Positions 9,133 to 18,528 of a DNA stretch of 64,000 nucleotides are shown here, piece after piece (position 1 is the stretch's first letter; each line of letters begins with the position of its first letter). The notes under the pieces were generated by a model. It searched no databases. It was not told the DNA's origin and saw only the letters and a program-made list of their open reading frames with translations. The translations under genes were made by a program, and so were the position numbers. The DNA comes from Ancylobacter amanitiformis (GTDB taxonomy: Bacteria > Pseudomonadota > Alphaproteobacteria > Rhizobiales > Xanthobacteraceae), in contig NZ_JAUSVR010000004.1 of NCBI RefSeq assembly GCF_030814815.1, positions 186,001 to 250,000 on the forward strand, given 5' to 3'.

Positions 9133-10371
9133 ATGAAAACCGATACGATCGTGCTCGGCGCCGGCATTGTCGGCACGTCGATTGCGCTCAATCTCGCCGA
9201 GCGCGGCCGCTCGGTCGTCCTCGTCGACCGGCGTGGCCCGGGCGAGGAAACCTCCTATGGCAATGCCGGCCTGGTGGAGCGCGCTTCCATCTACCCGACC
9301 GCGTTTCCGCGCAGCGTGAAGGCGCTGCTCGACGTGGCGCTGCGCCGCAATCCCGGCGCGAGCTATCACTGGAGCGCGCTTCCCGGCCTCATTCCCTGGA
9401 TGTTCGCCTATTGGCGCGCCTCGGCGCCGGCCCGCATACTCGACTATGCCCGCGTCATGGATTCGCTGTTGGTGCACACCGTCACCGAGCACCAGCGCCT
9501 CAGCGCGGCCAGCGGCGCCGGGCATTTCTTCCGCGAGGGCGGCTGGCTCAAGCTCTACCGCACCGAGGGCGGACTCGCCAGCGAGCGCGCCGAGTTCCCC
9601 CTCGCGCGCCATTACGGGCTGACCGCCCGCGAGGTGTCGATCCACGAGGCGCTGGAACTGGAGCCCTCGCTGCGGCCGGTCTTCACCGGTGCCGTGCTGT
9701 GGTCGGACCCGCACTCCGTCTCCAGCCCCGGCGGCGTGACGCAGACCTATGCGGCCCACCTGCCGCAGCTTGGTGGCCGGGTGCTGCGCGGGGACGCGCG
9801 CACGCTGGCAAGGTTCTGCGCGGGCTGGTCGGTGAAGACCGAGGAGGGGGCCGTCGAGGCGCCGAACGTGGTGGTGGCGCTGGGACCATGGGCGATGGAC
9901 GTGCTGCGGCCGTTCGGCGTCAATCTGCCGCTGCAGGTCAAGCGCGGCTATCACATGCACTACCGGCCCGAGGGCAATGCCAGCCTTGCGCGGCCGATTC
10001 TGGACGAGGAGGGCGGCTATGTCATCACGCCGATGCAGGGTGGCATCCGCCTGACCACGGGTGTGGAATTCGCCGGCCGCGATGCGCCCCGCAGTCCTGT
10101 CCAGCTCGACCAGACGGAAATTCTGGCGCGCGGCCTGTTTCCGCTCGGCCCGCGGGCCGAAGCGGAGCCATGGATGGGCTCGCGCCCCGCCTTCCCGGAC
10201 ATGTTGCCGGTGATCGGCGCCGCGCCGGGACAGAAGGGCCTGTGGCTGGCGATCGGCCACCAGCATCTGGGCTTCACGCTCGGCCCGATAACCGGGCGCC
10301 TGCTCGCCGACATGATGGACGGGGTGACGCCGGTGGTCGATCCCGCCCCGTTCGCCGCCACGCGCTTCTAG
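9133..10371 (+). CDS. FAD-dependent D-amino-acid dehydrogenase-like oxidoreductase (DadA family)
   Basis: 412 residues of the DAO fold. The N-terminus has the FAD-binding GAGIVGTSIALNLAERG motif followed by the acidic end of strand 2 (LVDR). DadA-type blocks SYGNAGL near residue 37 and the C-terminal IGHQHLGFTLGPITGRL are present. Expected to oxidise amino acids, passing electrons to the respiratory chain. The preceding gene encodes an amino-acid binding protein, suggesting a shared uptake-and-oxidation role. Substrate not determinable. Confidence 0.85.
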   Translation: MKTDTIVLGAGIVGTSIALNLAERGRSVVLVDRRGPGEETSYGNAGLVERASIYPTAFPRSVKALLDVALRRNPGASYHWSALPGLIPWMFAYWRASAPARILDYARVMDSLLVHTVTEHQRLSAASGAGHFFREGGWLKLYRTEGGLASERAEFPLARHYGLTAREVSIHEALELEPSLRPVFTGAVLWSDPHSVSSPGGVTQTYAAHLPQLGGRVLRGDARTLARFCAGWSVKTEEGAVEAPNVVVALGPWAMDVLRPFGVNLPLQVKRGYHMHYRPEGNASLARPILDEEGGYVITPMQGGIRLTTGVEFAGRDAPRSPVQLDQTEILARGLFPLGPRAEAEPWMGSRPAFPDMLPVIGAAPGQKGLWLAIGHQHLGFTLGPITGRLLADMMDGVTPVVDPAPFAATRF

Positions 10372-10420
10372 AGCGTTTTCGAGCGGGGTGGATGCCGGAT
10401 CGCGTGACGAAAACGCGTCG
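10372..10420. repeat. Hyphomicrobiales-type dispersed palindromic element
   Basis: Arms GCGTTTTC (10373-10380) and GAAAACGC (10409-10416) flank GTGGATGCCGG, a layout familiar from short palindromic elements scattered through Hyphomicrobiales spacers (recognised from recall). It begins immediately after the dehydrogenase stop codon. Confidence 0.6.
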
Positions 10421-10424
10421 AGCC

Positions 10425-10466
10425 CAAGAACCTGGAGCCAAGAACCTCAAGCCGGGAACCTGGAGC
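10425..10466 (+). repeat. three tandem 14-bp copies
   Basis: Units at 10425-10438, 10439-10452 and 10453-10466 share the core GAACCTxxAGC; copies differ by 2-3 bases. The third copy overlaps the left arm of the stem-loop that follows. Confidence 0.85.
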
Positions 10467-10503
10467 ATCTTCGGCGAACCGGAGTTCCCCGAAATGCTCC
10501 AGG
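10459..10503. terminator. stem-loop between convergent genes
   Basis: Ten-base perfect arms (10459-10468 and 10494-10503) continue inward, after one bulged base, with TTCGG/CCGAA. It lies between the dehydrogenase and convergent bamE ends, so a bidirectional stop is plausible; there is no U-run on either side. Confidence 0.45.
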
Positions 10504-10574
10504 CGAATCGATCCCGCGAAGTTGCGAAAGCGCGATTGACGACAGCCGGCGCCCCGCGTCGGCCGTCGGGTGGC

Positions 10575-11072
10575 TCAGAGCGTCGGGTTGAACTGGGTCG
10601 CGTTGAGGAACTGGCCGAGAATTGACAGTTCCTGTCCGCCGGTCGGCGTGGTCCGCGACACGAAGTCGAACACCTTGCCGTCCTTCAGGCCATAGTCGGC
10701 GATGCGGGTCACGCGCTTGTCCTTGGGGTCGAAATAGACCGCGAGAACGCGCTGGTCGATGATCTCGGGCCGCAGGAACATCACCTTTTTGGCCTTCTGC
10801 GAGATGTAGTAGAACACCTCGCCATCCACGGTGGCGACAGTGGAGGGCGTGCCCAGCACGAGCAGCACCTGCTCCTGGCTCGACCCCACCGGGATCTGCT
10901 CCAGCGCGCCGGGCGTCGCCACATAGCCGCGCTGCTGCTCGGAGACGAAGCCCGTCGGCGTGCGCGGCAAGCCCATTGTCGAGGCCGGCATGCTGAGATC
11001 GCCGGGGGCGCATCCGGCCATCCCGAGAGCCGCCATCGCGGTCGCAAGGAGCGTTACGCGCGTCACTGCCAT
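10575..11072 (-). CDS. bamE: outer-membrane assembly lipoprotein BamE (SmpA/OmlA)
   Basis: 165-residue lipoprotein of the BAM complex. The signal sequence ends in a lipobox GMAGC with Cys at residue 21. The BamE fold is recognisable from IPVGSSQEQVLLVLGTPS and the following strand segment GEVFYYISQKAKK. Start chosen at the ATG that gives a clean lipoprotein signal; the frame stays open far upstream but without signal-like sequence. It is transcribed away from the bc1 chaperone gene, a pairing common in alphaproteobacteria. Confidence 0.92.
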   Translation of the reverse strand: MAVTRVTLLATAMAALGMAGCAPGDLSMPASTMGLPRTPTGFVSEQQRGYVATPGALEQIPVGSSQEQVLLVLGTPSTVATVDGEVFYYISQKAKKVMFLRPEIIDQRVLAVYFDPKDKRVTRIADYGLKDGKVFDFVSRTTPTGGQELSILGQFLNATQFNPTL

Positions 11073-11300
11073 CACCACATCTCCATCCGCCGCCACATCG
11101 CGCCGTCGCAAAGCGCGCAGCCGCCAATCACGGCACGCGCGCTGCGCAGAAAGCACAGGCGGCGCCATCGACGCAACCTTGCCCCGCGCCGGCCGGGCCC
11201 GGGGCACCCGTCCGGGGTTGCCACTGGCACCGACCCGCGCTAACCCCCACATCGACCATCCGCCGGCCAGAGGCGGGCGGCGCGAGGCAGGGAGCCGGTC

Positions 11301-11864
11301 ATGATTCTGCGCTTCTTCCGCCGGAACGACGGACGCGAGACCATTCAGCGGCTCTATGGCGCGATCGTGGCACACTCGCGCGATCCGGCATTCTATACCG
11401 CTTATGGTGTGCCCGACACGATCGAAGGGCGGTTCGAGATGATCCTCGTGCACGCCTTCCTGCTGTTTCACCGGCTGAAGGACGAAAGCGCCGGGCGCCG
11501 TGAATTCGCCCAGAGAGTGTTCGACGCTTTCTGTGTCGACATGGATGCCAATCTGCGGGAAATGGGCGTGGGCGATCTCACCGTGCCGAAGAAGATGAAG
11601 CGCGTCGCCGAGGCCTTCTACGGCCGCGTGAGCGTCTATGACGCGGCGCTGGCCGAGCCGGACGACGCATCCCTCGCGGACGCCGTCCACCGCAACGTTT
11701 ATGCGGACGATGGCGCCCGCCTCGCCGAGGCGCAAGCCCTGGCGCTGTATATGCGCCGCGCCGTCACCGCGCTCGCGGCGGTGCCTTTCGAAACCTTCGC
11801 GGCGGGCGAACTGCCCATGCCGCCCGCCACCGACATCAACTTCAAGGAGGTCACGCCGTCATGA
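11301..11864 (+). CDS. ubiquinol-cytochrome c chaperone (CBP3/UQCC1 family)
   Basis: 187 residues matching the Cbp3 chaperone domain, which assists cytochrome b maturation of complex III. Characteristic blocks are YGAIVAHSRDPAFY near residue 20, EGRFEMILVHAFLLFHRL, and FDAFCVDMDANLREMGVGDL with KKMKRVAEAFYGR. Its stop overlaps the next start (ATGA), so it is cotranslated with the DUF177 gene. Confidence 0.93.
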   Translation: MILRFFRRNDGRETIQRLYGAIVAHSRDPAFYTAYGVPDTIEGRFEMILVHAFLLFHRLKDESAGRREFAQRVFDAFCVDMDANLREMGVGDLTVPKKMKRVAEAFYGRVSVYDAALAEPDDASLADAVHRNVYADDGARLAEAQALALYMRRAVTALAAVPFETFAAGELPMPPATDINFKEVTPS

Positions 11865-12388
11865 CCGATGCGTTGCCGATGAGCCATCCGGTAGTGGTGG
11901 CGAGCCTTCCCGACACGGGCACCACCGTCAAGCTCGCGCCGGATGCCGCCACGCGCGCGGCGCTTGCCGCCGATTTCGGCATTCCGGGCATTTCCGTCCT
12001 GACCGCCACCGTCACCCTCGTTCCCGGAAGCGGGGGCAGCGTGCGGGTCACGGGGCACCTCGACGCCGTGGTGACGCAGACCTGCGTCGTCACGCTGGAG
12101 AATTTCGACGGGCCGGTGTCGGAAGACATCGACATGCATTTCGCGCCGGCCGAAAAGCTGCCGGAGGTGAAGCCGGGGGCGGAAATCGACGTCACCGAAC
12201 TCAATCTGCCCGATCCGCTGGTCAACGGCACGGTGGATGTCGGCGGCGTGGTGGCGGAATTTCTCGCGCTCGGGCTCGATCCCTATCCGCGCAAGCCGGG
12301 CGTGGCGTTCTCCGGCGTGGAGGAACTGAGCGATGCGGAAGCTTCCCCCTTCGCCGCGCTGGCGCGCCTGCGCGACGAGGACAAGTAG
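11861..12388 (+). CDS. DUF177/YceD-family protein
   Basis: 175 residues with the DUF177 core (VTGHLDAVVTQTCVVTLE, then FAPAEKL and the acidic DxxELNLPDPLVNGxVDVGG segment). In bacteria with rpmF next door, YceD is linked to 23S rRNA maturation; here rpmF is absent and plsX follows, the usual alphaproteobacterial order. Four-base ATGA overlap with the chaperone gene. Molecular role not established. Confidence 0.9.
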   Translation: MTDALPMSHPVVVASLPDTGTTVKLAPDAATRAALAADFGIPGISVLTATVTLVPGSGGSVRVTGHLDAVVTQTCVVTLENFDGPVSEDIDMHFAPAEKLPEVKPGAEIDVTELNLPDPLVNGTVDVGGVVAEFLALGLDPYPRKPGVAFSGVEELSDAEASPFAALARLRDEDK

Positions 12389-12520
12389 GGCCAAGGCGCG
12401 GCATTTTGGGTCTAAATGGCCTGACGCTATTGTCATGTCGGCCCAACTGAGGCATGCCCTCATCGCCTCCGCGGTTCCCTCCGGGCCGCGCGTACCCGAT
12501 CTGAGAGACCTCACCGCTAG

Positions 12521-13600
12521 ATGTCTTCGACCGTCCGCATAGCGCTCGACGTGATGGGCGGCGACCATGGTCCGGACGTCGTGCTGCCGGGTGCGGAGAT
12601 CGCGCTCGTCCGCCACCCGGACATTCGCTACCTCCTGTTCGGAGACGAGGCGCGCATTCGCCCCTTGCTCGCCGCGCATCCGCGCCTCGCGAAGGCGAGC
12701 CAGATCATCCACACCGATGTCGTGGTCCGCATGGACGACAAGCCGAGCCAGGCCCTGCGCCACGGCCGGCGCGTCTCCTCCATGTGGAAGGCGATCGACG
12801 CCGTGCGCCTGCATGAGGCCGATTGTGCCGTTTCCGCCGGCAATACCGGCGCGCTGATGGCGATGGCGAAGGTGAACCTGAAGACCATGGCCGGGATCGA
12901 TCGCCCCGCCATCGCCTGCCTGTGGCCGACCATGCGCGGCGAGAGCGTGGTGCTCGATGTCGGCGCCTCGATCGGCGCCAGCGGGCAGCATCTGGTCGAC
13001 ATGGCGGTGATGGGCGCGGCCATGGCGCGCATCGTGTTCGACATCGAGCGCCCGACCGTGGGGCTGCTCAATGTCGGCGTCGAGGAAATCAAGGGCGTCG
13101 AGGAAGTGAAGGAGGCCGGCACGGCGCTGCGCGAGAGCAGCCATCCCGGCCTTGCCTATCACGGCTTCGTCGAGGGCGACGATATCGGGCGCGGCACGGT
13201 GGACGTGGTCGTCACCGAGGGCTTCTCGGGCAATATCGCGCTCAAGACCGCCGAAGGCACCGCCAAGCAGGTGGCGGATTATCTGCGCGCCGCCATCAAT
13301 CGCAGCCTGCTGGCGAAGATCGGCTATCTCCTCGCCCGGGGCGCCTTCAACGCGCTGCGCGAGAAGCTCGATCCGCGCAAATCCAATGGCGGCGTGTTCC
13401 TCGGGCTCAACGGCGTGGTGATCAAGAGCCATGGCGGCACCGATGCGGAAGGCTTCGCATCGGCGGTCGACATCGGCTACGACATGGTCCGCTACCAGCT
13501 GCTTTCCCGCATCGCCGCGGGAATGAACGATCGTCCCCGGGTTGGTGCGCGCGCCGGTGCGGCGGCTCCCGCTTCGGCCGAATTACAGGTTTCATCGTGA
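12521..13600 (+). CDS. plsX: phosphate acyltransferase PlsX
   Basis: Makes acyl-phosphate from acyl-ACP at the start of phospholipid synthesis. 359 residues beginning with the diagnostic [20 protein letters not shown] and including [27 protein letters not shown] and [18 protein letters not shown]. Its stop overlaps the fabH GTG start by four bases (GTGA), coupling the two lipid enzymes. The last ~20 Ala-rich residues are variable. Confidence 0.97.
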   Translation: MSSTVRIALDVMGGDHGPDVVLPGAEIALVRHPDIRYLLFGDEARIRPLLAAHPRLAKASQIIHTDVVVRMDDKPSQALRHGRRVSSMWKAIDAVRLHEADCAVSAGNTGALMAMAKVNLKTMAGIDRPAIACLWPTMRGESVVLDVGASIGASGQHLVDMAVMGAAMARIVFDIERPTVGLLNVGVEEIKGVEEVKEAGTALRESSHPGLAYHGFVEGDDIGRGTVDVVVTEGFSGNIALKTAEGTAKQVADYLRAAINRSLLAKIGYLLARGAFNALREKLDPRKSNGGVFLGLNGVVIKSHGGTDAEGFASAVDIGYDMVRYQLLSRIAAGMNDRPRVGARAGAAAPASAELQVSS

Positions 13601-14571
13601 CTGACATTCGTTCCGTCGTGCGCGGCGTTGGCTCGTACTTGCCCGCACGCGCGCTTACCAATGCCGATCTCGCCCAGATCGTGGATACGTCGGACGAATG
13701 GATCGTCCAGCGCACCGGCATACGCGAGCGCCACATCGCCGCCGACAATGAACTGACCTCCGATCTCGCGCTGCACGCCGCCCGCGCGGCGTTGGCCGAC
13801 GCGGGGATGGACGCGGGCGACATCGACCTCATCGTGCTCGCCACCTCCACGCCCGACAACACGTTCCCGGCGACGGCGGTGAGCGTGCAGGCCGGGCTCG
13901 GCATCACCCGGGGTGCCGCCTTCGACCTGCAGGCGGTGTGCTCGGGCTTCGTCTTCGCGGTGGCGACCGCCGACAGCTTCCTGAAGTCGGGCGCCTTCAA
14001 GCGCGCGCTGGTGATCGGCGCGGAAACCTTCTCGCGCATCCTCGACTGGTCGGACCGCACCACCTGCGTGCTGTTCGGCGATGGCGCGGGCGCGCTGGTA
14101 CTGGAAGGCGTCGCCGCCCAGGACGCGGGCGGCCGCGGTGTGCTCACCACGCATCTGCGTTCGGACGGGCGGCACAAGAACAAGCTCTATGTCGATGGCG
14201 GCGTCTCCTCGACCAAGACCGTCGGCTTCCTGCGCATGGAAGGGCGGGAAGTGTTCCGCCATGCCGTGGGCATGATCACCGATGTGATCGTCGATGCCTT
14301 CGAGGCGACCGGCGAGAGCGCGCAGACGATCGACTGGTTCGTGCCGCACCAGGCCAACCGGCGCATCATCGACGCCAGCGCCGCGAAGCTCGGCATCGCG
14401 TCGGAGAAGGTGGTCGTCACGGTCGACAGGCATGGCAACACCTCCGCCGCCTCGATCCCCCTCGCACTGGCCACGGCCCACGCGGACGGGCGGATCAAGA
14501 CCGGCGACCTCGTGCTGCTGGAAGCGATGGGCGGCGGCTTCACCTGGGGATCGGCGCTGATCCGCTGGTAG
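13597..14571 (+). CDS. fabH: beta-ketoacyl-ACP synthase III
   Basis: Condenses acetyl-CoA with malonyl-ACP to start fatty-acid chains. 324 residues with active-site Cys115 in LQAVCSGF, His in VPHQANRRI and Asn in [15 protein letters not shown], the complete Cys-His-Asn triad. GTG start overlapping the plsX stop. The frame extends upstream through plsX but only this start gives the FabH N-terminus ([12 protein letters not shown]). Confidence 0.97.
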   Translation: MTDIRSVVRGVGSYLPARALTNADLAQIVDTSDEWIVQRTGIRERHIAADNELTSDLALHAARAALADAGMDAGDIDLIVLATSTPDNTFPATAVSVQAGLGITRGAAFDLQAVCSGFVFAVATADSFLKSGAFKRALVIGAETFSRILDWSDRTTCVLFGDGAGALVLEGVAAQDAGGRGVLTTHLRSDGRHKNKLYVDGGVSSTKTVGFLRMEGREVFRHAVGMITDVIVDAFEATGESAQTIDWFVPHQANRRIIDASAAKLGIASEKVVVTVDRHGNTSAASIPLALATAHADGRIKTGDLVLLEAMGGGFTWGSALIRW

Positions 14572-14680
14572 GGCTGCCGGTCGGGCAACCCTTGCTGCAT
14601 CTCGCCGTTGACCGCGCACCTCTCGGGCGCCTAGGCTGCGGGCTCCATTTAGAAAAGTCCAACAATAAAGGAGGCGTAGC

Positions 14681-14992
14681 ATGGCCGGTCGAACCATCAC
14701 GCGTGCAGATCTGGGCGAAGCCGTCTACCAGCGCGTGGGCCTGTCGCGGACCGAATCGGCCGCGCTCGTGGAGACCGTGCTCTCGGAGATTGCCGATTGC
14801 GTCGCCCGCGGCGAGACGGTGAAACTCTCATCCTTCGGCTCCTTCGTGGTGCGCCAGAAGGGCGAGCGCGTGGGGCGCAATCCCAAGACCGGCGAGGAAG
14901 TGCCGATCGCCCCGCGCCGGGTCATGGTGTTCAAGCCGTCCAACATCCTCAAGCAGCAGATCAACGGCAACGATGCCGAGGCCGGCTCGTGA
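14681..14992 (+). CDS. ihfA: integration host factor subunit alpha
   Basis: 103-residue DNA-bending protein of the HU/IHF family, acting as heterodimer with IhfB. Contains [18 protein letters not shown] at the N-terminus and the IHF beta-arm signature [17 protein letters not shown] (HU would lack parts of this), followed by [10 protein letters not shown] strong AAGGAGG precedes the ATG by 7 bases. Position between fabH and a MerR gene is standard for the order. Confidence 0.97.
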   Translation: MAGRTITRADLGEAVYQRVGLSRTESAALVETVLSEIADCVARGETVKLSSFGSFVVRQKGERVGRNPKTGEEVPIAPRRVMVFKPSNILKQQINGNDAEAGS

Positions 14993-15015
14993 GCCACCGC
15001 GAGGAGTAGCCGAGC

Positions 15016-16038
15016 GTGGAGAAGGGCCCCGACGCCTTCCGCACGATCAGCGAGGTGGCCGAGGATCTCGACCTGCCGCAGCATGTGCTGCGGTTCTGGG
15101 AGACGCGCTTCCCGCAGATTCGCCCGCTGAAGCGGGGCGGGGGGCGGCGCTATTATCGCCCGGACGACGTGGAACTGCTGCGCGGCATCCGGCACCTGCT
15201 CTATGCCGAGGGCTACACCATTCGGGGTGTCCAACGCATCCTCAAGGAAGATGGGCCACGCCATGTGCAGGCCATCTGGCAGGCCATCGAGGGTGAGGGC
15301 GCGGCGAGTGGAGGCACGGCGCGGGCCGATGACGACGGCCGCACCGACGACATCGCCGATGACGACCTCCCTGAGGCGGGAGGGCGCGCGCGCGGACGCG
15401 AGGGGGCTGCCCCCGCGCGGGGCGGTGCGCTGAGCGGGCTGCTGAACCTTCTGCCCTCGCGCCAGCACGGCGGCACGGCCGAGGAAGGCGTCACCGTGAG
15501 GCGGGTCGGCCGTCACCCGCTGGATGACGAGCCGGAATTCCCCGAACTGCCCCTGCTGCCGGAGATCGCGCCGCGCGAGGAGCCGCATCGTCACGAGCCC
15601 GGCCGGCGCCAGCCCAGCCTGTATGAGCCGCATCTTCAAGAACCGCATCTGCATCCGCCGGGCCCGCCCGAGGGGCGGCGCGCGGAGCCGCAGGTCGGCC
15701 CGATGCCGCTCGGTGAGAACCGGCCGAGCTTCGCGTTTCGGCCGCTGGCACCCGAGCGCGAGCCCGGGATGGACGATGAGAGCGACGATGAGCAGCCCGC
15801 GCGTCCCGGAATCGACCGCGAAGCCGATCATGATGAGGATGACGACGATGCGCCCCCTCCGGCGCGGGGCGAGCCGGCGCTTCACGCGGCGGAGCCACGT
15901 CTGGCGGCACCGCGCACCCAACTGGCGGCGGATGATATACGGCGCCTGCTCCTGACCTTCCAGGAACTGAGGGAGTGCCGCCGCATCCTGCAGGCAGCGC
16001 GCGCCGAGAGCGGCACTTCCGAGGACGAGGGCAACTGA
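15016..16038 (+). CDS. MerR-family regulator with long disordered C-terminal region
   Basis: 340 residues from a GTG start. Residues 1-90 form a MerR winged helix ([25 protein letters not shown], then [20 protein letters not shown] and [13 protein letters not shown]). Residues ~95-300 are Arg/Asp/Pro/Glu-rich and apparently disordered. A short helix ([20 protein letters not shown]) returns at the end. This ihfA-linked MerR type is common in alphaproteobacteria; effector and targets are unknown. The linker seems unusually long. Confidence 0.88.
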   Translation: MEKGPDAFRTISEVAEDLDLPQHVLRFWETRFPQIRPLKRGGGRRYYRPDDVELLRGIRHLLYAEGYTIRGVQRILKEDGPRHVQAIWQAIEGEGAASGGTARADDDGRTDDIADDDLPEAGGRARGREGAAPARGGALSGLLNLLPSRQHGGTAEEGVTVRRVGRHPLDDEPEFPELPLLPEIAPREEPHRHEPGRRQPSLYEPHLQEPHLHPPGPPEGRRAEPQVGPMPLGENRPSFAFRPLAPEREPGMDDESDDEQPARPGIDREADHDEDDDDAPPPARGEPALHAAEPRLAAPRTQLAADDIRRLLLTFQELRECRRILQAARAESGTSEDEGN

Positions 16039-16063
16039 CCCTCGGCGCAGGCTCCCTGCCGTC

Positions 16064-16087
16064 AGGCGGGCTCCCAGGCGGGCTCCG
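16064..16087 (+). repeat. tandem 12-bp duplication
   Basis: AGGCGGGCTCCC at 16064-16075 is followed directly by AGGCGGGCTCCG. It lies in the spacer between the merR-type gene and the convergent rlpA-like gene. Confidence 0.9.
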
Positions 16088-16205
16088 AGGGGCGCTGGGG
16101 GCGCTGAAGGCGCCAGAGGGGAGGCGCGGGCCCTCTCGACCCGCGCGCTCGTTTTCCCGATCTCCGGTCTTGCCGTCTCTGGTCATCCAGAGTCCGGACG
16201 TGGCG

Positions 16206-16589
16206 TCACTCCACCACGGCGATCTGTACCTTGGCGACACCCCGCGAGCGGAAGCCGAGGCTCTCCGCGGCGGCGGTCGATACATCGACGATGCGACCGC
16301 GCACGAAGGGGCCGCGGTCATTGATGCGCACCACCACGGAGCGGCCATTGGCCTGATTGGTGACGCGCAGTTTGGTGCCGAAGGGCAATGAGCGATGCGC
16401 GGCCGTCAGGCCCCGCGCATTGTGCTGCTCGCCATTGGCGGTGCGGCCGCCATAACCGTAGTACGACGCCATTCCGGACGTCGCAAAAGTCTTCTTCTGA
16501 TCAGCGTGCGCAGGTTTGCCGCCGGCGGCGAAGATGATCCCCATCGCGAAAGCCGCGGTGGCAATCCGTCCCGATCCCCAAGCCGTCAA
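16206..16589 (-). CDS. short RlpA-type double-psi beta-barrel secreted protein
   Basis: 127 residues: signal peptide (~30 residues ending PAHA) and one DPBB domain with ASYYGYGGRTANGE, LPFGTKLRVTN, and the hallmark VRINDRGPFVRGRIVDVS. RlpA proteins bind or cleave denuded peptidoglycan at septa. The C-terminal SPOR domain of long RlpA is missing, which is common for small paralogues. A TTG start preceded by GAGG gives the only complete signal sequence; the next ATG would cut it. Confidence 0.85.
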   Translation of the reverse strand: MTAWGSGRIATAAFAMGIIFAAGGKPAHADQKKTFATSGMASYYGYGGRTANGEQHNARGLTAAHRSLPFGTKLRVTNQANGRSVVVRINDRGPFVRGRIVDVSTAAAESLGFRSRGVAKVQIAVVE

Positions 16590-16977
16590 TACCTCGTTCC
16601 TTCTCCAGTTTCACAATGCGAATCTGGATGGAAAGGAAATGTGGCAGGGGCATCACGATGAAGTGGCCGGATCTGGGCAATATCGATGGATAGTTGGCAT
16701 AATTCATAAGCAACACGTGATGCACAGAGTGCCCGATTCCAGCCTCATCTGCAAGCATTGGCGACAGATATTCACACCCGCAAGTTACTTATACGTGAGC
16801 GAATCAATACTGTACGAAGCGTGCCATCACTATCGTTCGCAAATGATGCGACGGTTTCCGCGAGAGGAAGCGCGCGCGCCGATCGGACGAAAGCCCCGAT
16901 GGATTTTCGCCGCCGCGCGGTGCTATGGAGCCGCGCTGGAAGATCTGCCGACGAGGTCGGCCAAGGAGTGAAGTTCG
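16590..16977. other. 388-bp divergent spacer, AT-richer than surroundings
   Basis: Separates the divergent rlpA-like and aldehyde dehydrogenase genes and must hold both promoters. It is visibly richer in A/T between about 16600 and 16860. No convincing protein-coding frame, RNA gene or known operator was recognised. Confidence 0.5.
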
Positions 16978-18528
16978 ATGGCGACGAAGAGCGAAGCGGG
17001 GATTGTCCACAAGCCGGTCGCGCAGGAGGTGGCCGACCTCCTGCAGTCCCTCGGCGTTCCCCCGGCGTCCTGGCACGGCGGCACGCGCGCGGCGCGCTCG
17101 CCCATCACCGGCGAGATCACGGCGCATGTCGTGGAAGCCGAGGCGAGCGCCGTGTCCGGCGCGGTGGCCCGCTCGGTGGCCGCCTTCGAGGCCTGGCGCA
17201 CCGTGCCCGCGCCGCGCCGCGGCGAGCTGGTGCGCCTGCTCGGCGAGGAACTGCGCGCCCACAAGGGCGCGCTCGGCCGGCTGGTGACGCTGGAGGCGGG
17301 CAAGATCGTCTCCGAGGGCCTCGGCGAGGTCCAGGAGATGATCGACATCTGCGATTTCGCCGTCGGCCTGTCGCGCCAGCTCTATGGTCTCACCATCGCC
17401 TCCGAACGGCCGGGCCATCGCATGATGGAAACCTGGCATCCGGTCGGGCCGGTCGGCATCATCACCGCGTTCAACTTCCCCGTGGCGGTGTGGTCGTGGA
17501 ATGCCGCGCTCGCGCTGGTGTGCGGCAACAGCGTGCTGTGGAAGCCCTCCGAGAAGACCCCGCTCACCGCGCTCGCCGTGCAGGCGCTGTTCGAGCGCGC
17601 CGTGGCCGCGTTCGGCGGGGCGCCGGAAGGGCTCTCGCAACTGCTGATCGGCGGTGCCGAGGTGGGCGCCGCGCTCACCGACGATGTCCGCGTGCCGGTC
17701 ATCTCCGCCACCGGCTCCACCCGCATGGGCCGCATCGTCGGCGAGCGCGTGGCGCGTCGCTTCGGCCGCTCGATACTCGAACTCGGCGGCAACAACGCCG
17801 CCATCGTCTGCCCCTCGGCCGACCTCGACCTCACGCTGCGCGGCATCGCCTTCGCGGCGATGGGCACGGCCGGGCAGCGCTGCACCAGCCTGCGCCGGCT
17901 CATCGTGAACGAGAGCGTCTACGACACGCTGGTGCCGCGCCTCGCCAAGGCCTACGCCTCGGTCAGCATCGGCGATCCGCGCGACGCCGGCACGCTGATC
18001 GGCCCGCTGATCGACGCCGAGGCCTATGAGGGCATGCAGAAGGCGCTGGAGACGGCCCGCGCGGCCGGCGGCCGCATCCATGGCGGCGAGCGGGTGAGGG
18101 CGGACGCGGCGGCGGACGCCTATTATGTGCGCCCGGCCATCGTGGAACTCGACGCGCAGATCGACGTGGTCAAGCATGAGACCTTCGCGCCGATTCTCTA
18201 CGTGCTGCGGGTCGGCGGCCTGCCGGAGGCGATCAAGCTGCACAATGACGTGCCGCAGGGCCTTTCCTCGTCGATCTTCACCAGCGACCTGCGCGAGGCC
18301 GAGACCTTCGTCTCGGCGGAGGGCTCGGATTGCGGCATCGCCAACGTGAATATCGGCCCGTCCGGCGCCGAGATCGGCGGCGCGTTCGGCGGCGAGAAGG
18401 AAACCGGCGGCGGGCGCGAGTCCGGCTCGGATGCGTGGAAGGCCTATATGCGGCGCGCCACCAACACCATCAACTACTCGCGCCAGCTGCCGCTGGCTCA
18501 GGGCGTCTCCTTCGACGTCGAAGGCTGA
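16978..18528 (+). CDS. ALDH7-family aldehyde dehydrogenase (aminoadipate-semialdehyde type)
   Basis: 516 residues of the ALDH fold: NAD-binding FNFPVAVWSWNAALALVCGNSVLWKPSEKTP, catalytic Glu in ILELGGNNA and catalytic Cys in GTAGQRCTSLRR. The closest family by sequence style is ALDH7 (antiquitin/AmaB), which oxidises alpha-aminoadipate semialdehyde in lysine breakdown. ATG 16978 follows GGAGTGAAG. Its 3' end overlaps the convergent nitroreductase by 31 bp. Substrate inferred only. Confidence 0.9.
   Translation: MATKSEAGIVHKPVAQEVADLLQSLGVPPASWHGGTRAARSPITGEITAHVVEAEASAVSGAVARSVAAFEAWRTVPAPRRGELVRLLGEELRAHKGALGRLVTLEAGKIVSEGLGEVQEMIDICDFAVGLSRQLYGLTIASERPGHRMMETWHPVGPVGIITAFNFPVAVWSWNAALALVCGNSVLWKPSEKTPLTALAVQALFERAVAAFGGAPEGLSQLLIGGAEVGAALTDDVRVPVISATGSTRMGRIVGERVARRFGRSILELGGNNAAIVCPSADLDLTLRGIAFAAMGTAGQRCTSLRRLIVNESVYDTLVPRLAKAYASVSIGDPRDAGTLIGPLIDAEAYEGMQKALETARAAGGRIHGGERVRADAAADAYYVRPAIVELDAQIDVVKHETFAPILYVLRVGGLPEAIKLHNDVPQGLSSSIFTSDLREAETFVSAEGSDCGIANVNIGPSGAEIGGAFGGEKETGGGRESGSDAWKAYMRRATNTINYSRQLPLAQGVSFDVEG

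Noticed and set aside
16501-16758. 85-residue minus-strand ORF upstream of rlpA-like gene
   Set aside because: It overlaps the rlpA-like signal region in another frame and looks non-coding; the rlpA-like frame is supported by its domain.
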